Assembly: GCA_002706365.1 (NCBI GenBank)
Contig: PALM01000042.1
Span: 1 to 52,090 of the forward strand
Direction: 5' to 3'
DNA length: 52,090 nucleotides
Origin: Flavobacteriales bacterium
GTDB lineage: Bacteria; Bacteroidota; Bacteroidia; Flavobacteriales_E; Vicingaceae
How positions within the stretch are numbered: position 1 is the stretch's first letter; the number at the start of each line of letters is the position of its first letter. The position numbers and the translations under genes were made by a program. Under the pieces are notes generated by a model. The model made no database searches, was not told the DNA's origin, and saw nothing but the letters and a program-made list of their open reading frames with translations. Shown piece by piece: positions 6,707-15,114 of this stretch.

Positions 6707-8257
6707 CTATTTTGGTGAAAGATGCACCAAAGGTACGATCATCTCTTCCATTGAAATACCACCATGCTGGAAGGTATTGCGGTAATAATTGACATAGTAA
6801 TTGTAATTATTCGGATAGGCGAAGAAATCCGCACCTCTAGCGAAAATGTACGACTGGCTCACATTTACTTTGGGCAAGAAAGCCTTTCCCGGTTCATGGA
6901 TCGCAAAGACATCTTCATCATCATATCCCAAATTCTTTCCTTGCTTATAGCGCAAGTTAGTATTCACCGTCTTATCGCCAACAACCTTGATCGGCTCTGT
7001 AACCTTAATGGATCCATGATCCGTAGTGATGATCACCTTCCCTTTTTTAGCTGCAATCTCTTTCAGCGCATCTTTTAATGGTGAATGTTCAAACCAGGAA
7101 AGGGTAAGAGATCTATAGGCCGACTCATCCTCTGCCAATTCCTTGATGATATCCGTATCTGTGCGGGCATGCGAAAGCATATCAATGAAGTTATAGACAA
7201 TCACATTGAATGCATTATTCATTTGATTGCTGATGTCGCCCACCACTTTTCTTCCGTAATTCGGATTGAGCACCTTATTGTATGCAAAACGAGTTTCCTT
7301 GCCCAAACGCTTTAGCTGATTGGCAATCAACTCCTCTTCGTGAAGGTTCTTACCTCCATCATCTTCATCATTCAGCCATAATTTAGGATAGAGCTTTTCT
7401 ATATCTGAAGGCAGGAGTCCGGCAAAAAAGGAATTTCTTGCATACTGAGTAGTGGTTGGGAGAATACTGAGATAGGTCGATTCTTTCTCAACCCAGAAGA
7501 TCTCCTCAATTTGCGGTTTGATCAATTGCCACTGATCCAATCTAAGGTTATCGATCACGATCAGGAAAGTTGTCCCCTGAGGCTTGATGTGTTCCGCTAC
7601 CTCTTCTTTGAAGGCATTATGCGACATCAATGGTGCTTCACTCTCTTGATGCAGCCAATCGATATAATTATCTTCTATGAATCTAGAGAAGAGATTGTTT
7701 GCCTCTTCTTTCTGATTGTTCAGGATCTCCGACATACCGGTATTTTCTGAACGCTCCAGTTCAAGCTCCCAATAGATCAATTTCTTATAAACCTCTTCCC
7801 AATCCTCAAAGCTCATTTGATTGTGAAGGCTCATTCCAATATTCCTGAATTCCTGCTGGTAAGCCATCGTGGTCTTCTCACTTTGGATCCTTGCAGTATC
7901 CAAATGCTTTTTCAAGGTGAGCAAGATTTGATTTGGATTTACCGGCTTGATCAAATAATCAGAGATCTTAGCGCCTATAGCATCCTCCATGATCGATTCT
8001 TCTTCACTTTTGGTGATCATGATCACGGGTAGGCTCGGCGAGCTACTTTTTATGCTGTTAAGCGTTTCCAAGCCAGAAAGACCTGGCATATTCTCATCTA
8101 GGAAAACAATATCAAAGCGAGATTCTGAAATATGATCCAATGCCTCACTCCCAGAAGTTGCAGAAACAACCTCATAACCTTTATCTTCAAGAAAAATGAT
8201 ATGCGGCTTTAGCAAATCTATTTCGTCATCAGCCCACAGTATTCTTATTTTCGTCAT
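6707..8257 (-). CDS. porX: PorX-type response regulator with PglZ domain
   Basis: A 516-residue orphan-type response regulator. Residues 1-120 are a receiver domain with the acidic pair Asp10/Asp11, phosphoacceptor Asp54 (FLDENMPG), Thr82 and Lys104 (LIKPVN). A helical linker follows. Residues about 205-510 are a PglZ alkaline-phosphatase-superfamily domain, with VIDNLRLDQW and TTDHGS contributing likely metal ligands. This architecture defines PorX, which works with the histidine kinase PorY and an ECF sigma factor to control T9SS genes, and whose PglZ domain has been reported to be a phosphodiesterase. No porY is in this window. It heads the porX-tsaE-ald operon, 92 bp from the divergent HD gene. 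Confidence 0.93.
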   Translation of the reverse strand: MTKIRILWADDEIDLLKPHIIFLEDKGYEVVSATSGSEALDHISESRFDIVFLDENMPGLSGLETLNSIKSSSPSLPVIMITKSEEESIMEDAIGAKISDYLIKPVNPNQILLTLKKHLDTARIQSEKTTMAYQQEFRNIGMSLHNQMSFEDWEEVYKKLIYWELELERSENTGMSEILNNQKEEANNLFSRFIEDNYIDWLHQESEAPLMSHNAFKEEVAEHIKPQGTTFLIVIDNLRLDQWQLIKPQIEEIFWVEKESTYLSILPTTTQYARNSFFAGLLPSDIEKLYPKLWLNDEDDGGKNLHEEELIANQLKRLGKETRFAYNKVLNPNYGRKVVGDISNQMNNAFNVIVYNFIDMLSHARTDTDIIKELAEDESAYRSLTLSWFEHSPLKDALKEIAAKKGKVIITTDHGSIKVTEPIKVVGDKTVNTNLRYKQGKNLGYDDEDVFAIHEPGKAFLPKVNVSQSYIFARGADFFAYPNNYNYYVNYYRNTFQHGGISMEEMIVPLVHLSPK

Positions 8258-8295
8258 TTAAATCTCTCGCTTTTGAATTGGGATTCGAAGGTAAG

Positions 8296-8308
8296 GCATT
8301 AATAATGC
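8296..8308. promoter_or_regulatory. 13-bp dyad between porX and the HD gene
   Basis: A perfect dyad with arms gcatta and taatgc around a central a, roughly mid-way between the divergent starts of porX (8257) and the HD gene (8350). Its placement suits an operator, but no regulator can be named and chance is possible for a 6-bp arm. Confidence 0.35.
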
Positions 8309-8349
8309 GCTTTCCTGCCTATCTTTCATAAAATTACTTAAATCGAAAA

Positions 8350-9609
8350 TTGAACAGCTCCGATTACAATAAGAAAAAGCTAATTAACGATCCAGTTTAC
8401 GGCTTTATTTCCCTTCCCTTTGATATTGTCTTTGATATTATTGAGCATCCCTACTTTCAGCGATTGAGAAGGATCAAGCAATTGGGATTGACACATTTAG
8501 TTTATCCTGGTGCTCTGCATACTAGATTTCACCACGCATTGGGCGCCATGCATTTAGCAACGATGGCTATTGATGTGATCTGTTCAAAAGGCCATGAGAT
8601 CACCAAAGATGAAGCAAAGGCCGTTTGCATAGGACTGCTGCTTCACGATATTGGTCATGGTCCATTTTCTCACGCTTTGGAATACAGCATAAGCAAGAAT
8701 GTAACCCATGAGCAGATCTCGGCTCTTTTTATGGAATCACTGAACAAGGAATTCAATGGGGAATTGGATCTTGCAATTCGCATTTTTAGAAATGAATATC
8801 ACAAGCCTTTCTTGCATCAACTGATCTCTTCTCAGCTAGATATGGATCGACTGGATTACCTTAAGAGAGATAGCTTTTTTACCGGTGTTTCAGAAGGAGT
8901 GGTGAATTCGGATAGGATCATTTCAATGTTGAATGTAAAAGATGGGCACCTCTGTGTGGAAGCCAAGGGTATTTATTCCATCGAGAAATTCATCATCGCT
9001 CGCAGGTTAATGTACTGGCAAGTTTATTTGCATAAAACAGTGCTTTCTGCTGAAAATTTGATCGTAAATATTCTAAAACGAGCTAAAGAATTAGTTGAAA
9101 AGGGTGTTGAAGTCCCGGCATCAAAACCACTTGCCTACTTTTTGAATGGCAAGATCGATGCACAGACTTTTGACGATGACCCAAAAGCCTTGGTCTATTT
9201 CTCTGAATTGGATGATTTTGATATAACAGCGGCGATAAAGCAGTGGAAAGATCATGAAGATCGAGTTTTAGCTGCACTTTGCGGTTCTATGTTGGATCGA
9301 AAATTATACAGCATAAAGATCAACGATAAAGCACCGGAAAAAGAGCTGTTGCTTGAAGAACAAGAACATTTGAGGAAGGTAATTTCACTTACTGATGAAG
9401 AGATGAAATATTTTGTCTTTTCAGGGGCTATTGCTAACAATGCATACAATCCAGAAATGGACAAGATCAACCTGATCTACCGCAATGGAGAATTGAAAGA
9501 TATCGCGAATGCATCCGATCAGCTAAACATCAGGGTTCTATCTGAAGAAGTAAAAAAACATTTCTACTGTTTACCTAAACAAGGTATGGTTGAAAAGTTA
9601 AAAAAATAG
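8350..9609 (+). CDS. HD domain metal-dependent phosphohydrolase
   Basis: A 419-residue soluble HD-superfamily protein resembling dGTPase-like and SAMHD1-like phosphohydrolases. The metal motif is complete: His61/His62 (TRFHHALG), His99-Asp100 (LLLHDIGHGPFSH) and a later Asp in SSQLDMDRLDYLKRD. The start is a TTG at 8350; no in-frame ATG gives the conserved N-terminus NDPVYGFISLPFDIVFDIIEHP. Substrates of the family are nucleotides such as dNTPs, and the exact one is unknown here. It is divergent from porX across 92 bp with a dyad between them, and ends 39 bp before lpxD. Confidence 0.87.
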   Translation: MNSSDYNKKKLINDPVYGFISLPFDIVFDIIEHPYFQRLRRIKQLGLTHLVYPGALHTRFHHALGAMHLATMAIDVICSKGHEITKDEAKAVCIGLLLHDIGHGPFSHALEYSISKNVTHEQISALFMESLNKEFNGELDLAIRIFRNEYHKPFLHQLISSQLDMDRLDYLKRDSFFTGVSEGVVNSDRIISMLNVKDGHLCVEAKGIYSIEKFIIARRLMYWQVYLHKTVLSAENLIVNILKRAKELVEKGVEVPASKPLAYFLNGKIDAQTFDDDPKALVYFSELDDFDITAAIKQWKDHEDRVLAALCGSMLDRKLYSIKINDKAPEKELLLEEQEHLRKVISLTDEEMKYFVFSGAIANNAYNPEMDKINLIYRNGELKDIANASDQLNIRVLSEEVKKHFYCLPKQGMVEKLKK

Positions 9610-9636
9610 CCGACTTCTGTGGCTTCAAATAATTCT

Positions 9637-9644
9637 TATTTTTG
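9637..9644 (+). promoter_or_regulatory. -7 box TATTTTTG of the lpx operon
   Basis: Exact TAnnTTTG match only 4 nt before the lpxD ATG. With Bacteroidota spacing the transcript would begin at or next to the start codon. Confidence 0.65.
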
Positions 9645-9648
9645 AGCC

Positions 9649-10701
9649 ATGAAATTTACGGCCCTTCAAATCTCTGAAATACTTGATGGTACTATAGAAG
9701 GCGACCCTGAATCAAGTGTTTCTGAAGTGGCAAAAATCGAAGAAGGTAAAAACGGTTCGATTTCATTCCTTGCCAACCCTAAATACAGTGAGTATTTATA
9801 CAGCACCAATGCGACTATTGTAATACTCAATCGCGACTTCAAACTCGACCGCTCGATCCCTAAGACGCTAACCCTTATCCGAGTAGATGATGCATACTCA
9901 TCTTTCGGCCAATTACTTGATATGTACAATCAAGTGAAGAACAATCAAGTTGGTATCGCGAAATCTGCAGTAATCGCAGAATCTGCTAGCATTGGAGAGG
10001 AAGTATATATCGGGGCAAATGTGGTGATTGGCGAAAATGTGAAGATCGGCAAGGGTGTAAAGATCCATCCGCAAAACTTTGTAGGAGATAATGTTGAGAT
10101 TGGAGAAGGCAGTTTGATCTATTCCGGCTGTCAGCTTTATTCGGAAACCAAAATTGGCAAACACTGTGTAATTCACGCAGGTGTGGTGCTTGGCGCCGAT
10201 GGTTTTGGCTTTGCTCCAAATGAAGAGAACAACTACAAGAAAGTAGCTCAAATTGGGAATGTGATCATTGAAGACCATGTGGAAATTGGAGCGAATTCTT
10301 GTGTAGATAGAGCTACATTGGGATCCACCATTGTGCGAAAAGGAGTGAAGTTGGACAACCTCATTCAATTGGCACACAATGTAGAGATCGGAGAGAATAC
10401 GGTGATCGCCGCTCAAACTGGAGTTGCCGGATCAACTAAGATCGGTAAGAATTGTATGATAGGCGGACAAGTTGGTATCGTAGGGCATATTCGCATTGCC
10501 GATGGAGTAAAAATTGCCGCTCAAAGTGGGATTGCCAATTCAATAGAAGAAGAAAACAGCATAGTTCAAGGATCTCCAGCAATTCCAATTGGAGAGTTTA
10601 AGAGATCATATGTTATGTTCCGAAAGCTTCCTGCCCTGAACAGCACAATCAACAGCTTAAAGAAAGCATTAGACCAAATCAAAACTTCTGTCTCAGAATA
10701 A
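9649..10701 (+). CDS. lpxD: UDP-3-O-acylglucosamine N-acyltransferase LpxD
   Basis: Third step of lipid A synthesis: transfers a 3-hydroxyacyl chain from acyl-ACP to the 2-amino group of UDP-3-O-acyl-GlcN. The 350-residue protein has the N-terminal uridine-binding domain (1-100), then a left-handed beta helix of hexapeptide repeats (IGENVKIG type, about 110-310), then a C-terminal helical tail. The catalytic His is His243 in NLIQLAHNVEIG. The length matches E. coli LpxD (341). It is the first gene of lpxD-lpxC/fabZ-lpxA, separated from the next by 1 bp. A second, shorter LpxD-like gene lies at 14176, so this one is the likelier housekeeping enzyme. Confidence 0.95.
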   Translation: MKFTALQISEILDGTIEGDPESSVSEVAKIEEGKNGSISFLANPKYSEYLYSTNATIVILNRDFKLDRSIPKTLTLIRVDDAYSSFGQLLDMYNQVKNNQVGIAKSAVIAESASIGEEVYIGANVVIGENVKIGKGVKIHPQNFVGDNVEIGEGSLIYSGCQLYSETKIGKHCVIHAGVVLGADGFGFAPNEENNYKKVAQIGNVIIEDHVEIGANSCVDRATLGSTIVRKGVKLDNLIQLAHNVEIGENTVIAAQTGVAGSTKIGKNCMIGGQVGIVGHIRIADGVKIAAQSGIANSIEEENSIVQGSPAIPIGEFKRSYVMFRKLPALNSTINSLKKALDQIKTSVSE

Positions 10702-10702
10702 G

Positions 10703-12091
10703 ATGAGTACGAAACAAAAGACCATTGCCAAAGAAATAAGTCTCAGTGGAGTAGGCCTTCATACAGGTGAAAAAGCCACTGTAACTTTTAAAGCCGCTGA
10801 TGTAAATCACGGCTATGTTTTTAAAAGAACCGACCTAGATGGTCAGCCTACCATTAAAGCAGACGCAGATCTTGTTGTAGACACTTCAAGAGGAACCACC
10901 ATTGAGCAAAATGGCGGAAGAGTGCATACAACTGAGCACTTACTAGCTGCAGCTTATGGTTTGGAGATCGATAACCTATTGATCGAGATCGACGGACCGG
11001 AAGTACCAATCCTCGACGGAAGTTCACACTTCTTTGTGCAAGCATTGAAAGATGCCGGCATAGTAGATCAAGATGCCGAGAAGAATTATTTTGAGATTAC
11101 CGATAACCTCACCTATGAAGATTTGGATCGTCAGACAGAAATGTTGGCAGTCCCACAGGATGAGTTCAGATTAACCGTAATGGTTGACTACAATTCTAAG
11201 GTATTGGGTACACAACATGCTCATATGTATCATTTGGGAGAGTTCGAAAGCGATATTTCCAAATGTAGAACATTTGTATTCCTAAGAGAATTGGAGTATC
11301 TAGCCAAGAACAATCTGATCAAAGGAGGAGACTTAGACAATGCTATAGTTCTAGTAGATACTGTGCTTCCTCAAGAGAAATTAGATGAATTAGCAGAGCT
11401 ACTCAACAAACCTAAAGTTGAAGTTAAAGGAGTTGGAGTGCTCAATAATGTGGATCTCCACTTCCAGAATGAGCCTGCTCGTCATAAACTACTTGATATT
11501 GTAGGTGATCTAGCTTTAGTTGGAAGACCGATCAAAGGGCATATTCTAGCAGCTCGTCCCGGACATAAAGGCAATGTTGATTTCGCCAAGATCATTAAGG
11601 CAGAGATCAAGAAGAGAGAAAAGGCAGTGCCTAAGTTCGATCTCAATGCTGAAGCAATTCACGATATCAATGATATAGAGAAGATCCTTCCGCACAGATA
11701 TCCAATGTTATTGGTTGATAAGATCATTGAATTGAGTGATACGCATGTGGTTGGAGTGAAGAACGTAACCATGAATGAGCAATTCTTCCAAGGACACTTC
11801 CCGGGAGCGCCGGTAATGCCTGGAGTATTGCAAATTGAAGCTATGGCTCAAACTGGTGGCATATTGGCATTGAACACTGTAGAAGACCCTGAGAATTACC
11901 TCACCTATTTCTTGAAGATCGATAAAGTGAAGTTCAAACAGAAGGTTGTTCCGGGAGATACGCTTATCTTTAGATTGGATCTAACCGAACCAATTCGTCG
12001 AGGCATAGTGAATATGAGTGCTAAAGCCTATGTAGGCGACAAAGTGGTAGCCGAAGGTGAATTGATGGCACAAATCGTAAAAGAAAAATAG
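10703..12091 (+). CDS. lpxC-fabZ: Bifunctional LpxC deacetylase / FabZ dehydratase
   Basis: A 462-residue natural fusion typical of Bacteroidota. Residues 1-305 are LpxC, the zinc deacetylase that commits UDP-3-O-acyl-GlcNAc to lipid A: Glu78-His79 in HTTEHLLAAA, zinc ligands His261 and Asp265 (HKLLDIVGDL), catalytic His288 (PGHKGN). Residues about 315-462 are FabZ, the 3-hydroxyacyl-ACP dehydratase of fatty acid elongation: His331 in LPHRYP and Glu379 in the GHFPGAPVMPGVLQIEAMAQ helix. The fusion joins two enzymes that compete for the same hydroxyacyl-ACP pool. It is flanked at 1 bp and 4 bp by lpxD and lpxA, so the three are one operon. Confidence 0.97.
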   Translation: MSTKQKTIAKEISLSGVGLHTGEKATVTFKAADVNHGYVFKRTDLDGQPTIKADADLVVDTSRGTTIEQNGGRVHTTEHLLAAAYGLEIDNLLIEIDGPEVPILDGSSHFFVQALKDAGIVDQDAEKNYFEITDNLTYEDLDRQTEMLAVPQDEFRLTVMVDYNSKVLGTQHAHMYHLGEFESDISKCRTFVFLRELEYLAKNNLIKGGDLDNAIVLVDTVLPQEKLDELAELLNKPKVEVKGVGVLNNVDLHFQNEPARHKLLDIVGDLALVGRPIKGHILAARPGHKGNVDFAKIIKAEIKKREKAVPKFDLNAEAIHDINDIEKILPHRYPMLLVDKIIELSDTHVVGVKNVTMNEQFFQGHFPGAPVMPGVLQIEAMAQTGGILALNTVEDPENYLTYFLKIDKVKFKQKVVPGDTLIFRLDLTEPIRRGIVNMSAKAYVGDKVVAEGELMAQIVKEK

Positions 12092-12095
12092 CAGA

Positions 12096-12869
12096 ATGGA
12101 GAATGCATTTGTACATGAACAGGCTAAAATTGGCCAAAACGTTAGCATTGAACCATTCAGTTATATTGCAGCTGATGTAGAAATTGGCGATGGAACTTGG
12201 ATCGGACCAAATGTGACCATTATGGATGGTTCGAGAATTGGAAAGAACTGTCGCATCTTCCCAGGAGCAGTGATCTCTGCAATACCTCAAGACCTTAAAT
12301 TCGATGGTGAGAAAACCACTGTTGAGATAGGAGACAATACAACCATCAGAGAGTGTGTTACCATCAACAGAGGTACAAAGGATAGAAATACCACTAAAGT
12401 GGGTTCAAACTGTCTTTTAATGGCCTATGTGCACTTGGCACATGATGTAGTTGTGGGAAACAATGTAATTCTCGCAAATACAGCCAATATTGCCGGACAT
12501 GTAACCATTGAAGATTTTGCAATCCTCGAAGGAGTAGTTGCCGTGCAACAATTTGTAACCATTGGTGCACATACTTTCATTGCCGGAGGGTCTTTGGTGA
12601 GAAAGAACGTTCCTCCATTCGTTAAAGCAGCACGTGAGCCTCTTACCTATGCAGGTATTAATGCCATTGGACTCAGAAGAAGAGGATTTGATCCCAAGAT
12701 AATCGCTCAGATAGAAGATATCTACCGAATCATCTTTGTGAAAGGTGGTAAAGTGAGTTCTGCTATTGAAGAGATCAAGGCTGAAATTCCAGATTCAGCT
12801 GAAAAGAAACAAATCATTGATTTTATTGAAGCTTCAGAAAAGGGCATAATCAGAGGCCCACTGAGCTAA
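12096..12869 (+). CDS. lpxA: UDP-N-acetylglucosamine acyltransferase LpxA
   Basis: First step of lipid A synthesis: 3-O-acylation of UDP-GlcNAc from 3-hydroxyacyl-ACP. The 257-residue protein is a left-handed beta helix of hexapeptide repeats (about 1-180) with a helical C-terminus. The catalytic His is His116 in YVHLAHDVVVGNN, equal to E. coli His125. The conserved ISAIPQDLKFDGE segment (60-72) is present. It lies 4 bp after lpxC-fabZ and 7 bp before an ABC ATPase gene. Confidence 0.96.
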   Translation: MENAFVHEQAKIGQNVSIEPFSYIAADVEIGDGTWIGPNVTIMDGSRIGKNCRIFPGAVISAIPQDLKFDGEKTTVEIGDNTTIRECVTINRGTKDRNTTKVGSNCLLMAYVHLAHDVVVGNNVILANTANIAGHVTIEDFAILEGVVAVQQFVTIGAHTFIAGGSLVRKNVPPFVKAAREPLTYAGINAIGLRRRGFDPKIIAQIEDIYRIIFVKGGKVSSAIEEIKAEIPDSAEKKQIIDFIEASEKGIIRGPLS

Positions 12870-12876
12870 TCTATCC

Positions 12877-13503
12877 ATGCAAATCACGCTTCACGATATA
12901 GGCAAACGCTTTGGCAAGCATTGGCTTTTCAAAGGCATATCTGCCGAATTCAAAAGTGGAGATCGCATTGGCATTACCGGAATCAATGGAAGCGGTAAAT
13001 CCACCTTCCTGCAAATAGCAGCTGGTATAAGCATCCCCTCTGAAGGTAAAGTAGAATACGATGGAGAAAAGCTCAAATCGGCCGATGATCTCGCTGGTCA
13101 ATTGGCAATGATCTCTCCATATATGGATGTACCGGAGCAGCTTAAGTTAGAGGAACTCTATCATTTCCACTCTCGCTTTATCCCTATGAGCGCCGAGATG
13201 GATCTTGAAAAATTCACCGAGATCACTTTATTGAAAGGTAAAGAGTCACATTTGGTCAAGTCGTTCTCTTCCGGAATGAAGCAGCGACTAAAACTGGGCT
13301 TGGCTTTCCTATCAAAAGCTAGAATATTGATGTTGGATGAACCCTGCTCTAACCTAGACGAGGCGGGAAAATCCCTTTACAAAGAATTGCTAATGGATTA
13401 CAGCAATGACCGCTTGATCCTTATTGCTTCCAATGAAGCGGAAACCGAATTATTGAACACAACACAAAGAATTGATCTAATGGACTACAAAGTCGGCACC
13501 TAG
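12877..13503 (+). CDS. ABC transporter ATP-binding protein
   Basis: A single 208-residue ABC ATPase. Walker A GINGSGKST is at 35-43, the signature is FSSGMKQR (an SSGM variant of LSGGQ), and Walker B is ILMLDEPCSNLDE. No transmembrane domain is fused and no permease gene is adjacent, so the partner and cargo are unknown. It is 7 bp after lpxA, which might suggest an envelope-lipid role, but this could be simple operon packing. The next gene, efp, has its own promoter. Confidence 0.85.
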   Translation: MQITLHDIGKRFGKHWLFKGISAEFKSGDRIGITGINGSGKSTFLQIAAGISIPSEGKVEYDGEKLKSADDLAGQLAMISPYMDVPEQLKLEELYHFHSRFIPMSAEMDLEKFTEITLLKGKESHLVKSFSSGMKQRLKLGLAFLSKARILMLDEPCSNLDEAGKSLYKELLMDYSNDRLILIASNEAETELLNTTQRIDLMDYKVGT

Positions 13504-13521
13504 ATTCAATGGCATAAAGCT

Positions 13522-13529
13522 TATCTTTG
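13522..13529 (+). promoter_or_regulatory. -7 box TATCTTTG of efp
   Basis: Exact TAnnTTTG match 66 nt before the efp ATG, giving a leader of about 60 nt. That is long compared with most promoters in the window and contains a stem-loop at 13543-13561. Confidence 0.6.
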
Positions 13530-13542
13530 ATAAATATGAGAA

Positions 13543-13561
13543 GGCATTCAGAAGGAATGCC
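13543..13561 (+). other. Stem-loop in the efp leader
   Basis: A perfect 7-bp stem (ggcattc / gaatgcc) with loop agaag lies between the efp promoter box and its start codon, ending 34 nt before the ATG. It has no T-tract, so it is not a typical terminator on the plus strand. Confidence 0.45.
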
Positions 13562-13595
13562 ATTAAAAAATACCCTTTAGAACTTAGAATAGAAC

Positions 13596-14162
13596 ATGGC
13601 AACAACAGCAGACTTTAAAAACGGACTATGTATGAATTTCAATAATGATCTTTATCAGATCATCGAATTCCAGCATGTAAAACCAGGTAAGGGTCCGGCA
13701 TTCGTAAGAACGAAATTAAAGAGTCTCACATCGGGAAAGATCATCGACAATACCTTCAATTCAGGTGTAAAGATCGATCCGGTTAGAATTGAGAATAGAA
13801 CATATCAGTATTTGTACAATGACGATAGTGGATACCACTTTATGAATACTGAGAATTACGAGCAGACATTTCTTCCAGAAGCAATGATCAGTGCACCACA
13901 ATTCTTAAAAGAAGGAGATAAGGTTGATATTCTTTTTCACGCTGAAGAAGAAAGAGCATTATCATGCGACCTTCCTCCATTCGTTGAGATGGAAGTAACC
14001 TATACTGAACCTGGAATCAAAGGCGACACAGCTACAAATGCTACAAAACCTGCAAAGATCGAAACTGGCGCAGAAGTTAGAGTTCCTCTTTTTATCAATG
14101 AGGGGGATCGCATAAAGATCGATACCAGAACAGGTGCATACTCAGAGCGACTTAAATCTTAA
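13596..14162 (+). CDS. efp: Translation elongation factor P
   Basis: EF-P binds between the P and E sites of the ribosome and rescues stalling at proline stretches. The 188-residue protein has the three-domain length of the family. The tip loop VKPGKGPAF places Lys32 at the position that is beta-lysylated in E. coli (Lys34). No EpmA or EpmB gene is nearby, so the modification state is unknown. Its own promoter box and a 60-nt leader separate it from the ABC ATPase gene. The second lpxD-like gene follows after 13 bp. Confidence 0.96.
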   Translation: MATTADFKNGLCMNFNNDLYQIIEFQHVKPGKGPAFVRTKLKSLTSGKIIDNTFNSGVKIDPVRIENRTYQYLYNDDSGYHFMNTENYEQTFLPEAMISAPQFLKEGDKVDILFHAEEERALSCDLPPFVEMEVTYTEPGIKGDTATNATKPAKIETGAEVRVPLFINEGDRIKIDTRTGAYSERLKS

Positions 14163-14175
14163 GTGCAGAGGATAA

Positions 14176-15114
14176 ATGAAGTTTGATAAGCGCTATAAGC
14201 TAGATGAATTTGCCAAGGAACTTGGCTTGTCTTTCAAAGGAAACGCAAATGCCGAAATCTCTGGAATCAATGAGATCCATAGAGTTGAGGAAGGGGATAT
14301 TGTTTTTGTTGATCATCCAAAATACTATCAAAAAGCGCTGAATTCAGCGGCCACTGTAGTGCTGATAAACAAAGATGATGTTGAGATCCCAGAGGGAAAA
14401 GGAATCATTATTCACGATGACCCCTTCAGCCTCTTCAATAAAATACTTCGAAGTCATTCTCCTGTAGAATTCCCTTCCACAAGCAAGACCGCTGCAGATT
14501 TCCCAAATTGTCAGATCCACCCTACTGCTTTTATAGATAAGTGGGTAGAGATTGGAGAAGGCAGTAAGATCTACCCTGGAGTGCATATACTAGGAAAAGT
14601 GAAGATCGGAAAGAATGTAATTATCCAATCAGGCACAGTTATAGGCTCTGATGGCTTCTATTACAAGAAAAGAGAGAAGACCTTTGATAGATTGGGTTCA
14701 GAAGGCTCGGTGGAGATAGAAGATGGAGCTGAGATTGGTGCAAATTGCACCATAGATCGCGGAGTAACTGCAGTTACCAAGATTGGAAGGAATACGGTCT
14801 TGGACAATATGGTTCAAGTGGGTCACGATACCGTAATTGGAGCACAATGTCTAATTGCTGCACAATGTGGTATTGCCGGCTGTACAACTCTTGAAGACAA
14901 GGTTACCCTTTGGGGACAGGTTGGTGTGAGTAGCGGACTCACTATTGGCGAAGGAGCAGTGGTTCACGCCACCAGTGGTGTAGATAAGAATTTAGAGCCA
15001 GGAAAGGTATATTTTGGTGCTCCGGCGAGAGAAAGCAGAGAAAAACTCAAGGAAATGGCGACCTTGCGGTCTCTACCTCAAGTACTTGAGAAACTAAAAA
15101 ACAATGGGAAGTGA
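14176..15114 (+). CDS. Second LpxD-like acyltransferase
   Basis: A 312-residue protein with the LpxD layout: N-terminal uridine-binding-like domain (1-95), then hexapeptide beta-helix repeats (about 110-280). The catalytic His is retained in DNMVQVGHDTVIG. It is about 40 residues shorter than the first LpxD (9649), lacks most of the C-terminal tail, and is clearly divergent from it. It may acylate a different position, use a different acyl chain, or be a specialised N-acyltransferase; the sequence does not decide. It lies 13 bp after efp and overlaps the next gene by 11 bp. Confidence 0.85.
   Translation: MKFDKRYKLDEFAKELGLSFKGNANAEISGINEIHRVEEGDIVFVDHPKYYQKALNSAATVVLINKDDVEIPEGKGIIIHDDPFSLFNKILRSHSPVEFPSTSKTAADFPNCQIHPTAFIDKWVEIGEGSKIYPGVHILGKVKIGKNVIIQSGTVIGSDGFYYKKREKTFDRLGSEGSVEIEDGAEIGANCTIDRGVTAVTKIGRNTVLDNMVQVGHDTVIGAQCLIAAQCGIAGCTTLEDKVTLWGQVGVSSGLTIGEGAVVHATSGVDKNLEPGKVYFGAPARESREKLKEMATLRSLPQVLEKLKNNGK

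Noticed and set aside
9913-10416. A 167-codon minus-strand frame inside lpxD, and similar long antisense frames in murQ, porX and the MsbA-like gene
   Set aside because: They lie wholly within well-supported genes on the other strand, have no promoter and show biased His/Ser/Cys content typical of shadow frames.
13543-13561. Terminator for the ABC ATPase gene
   Set aside because: The stem is downstream of the efp promoter box and is followed by A-rich rather than T-rich sequence on the plus strand.
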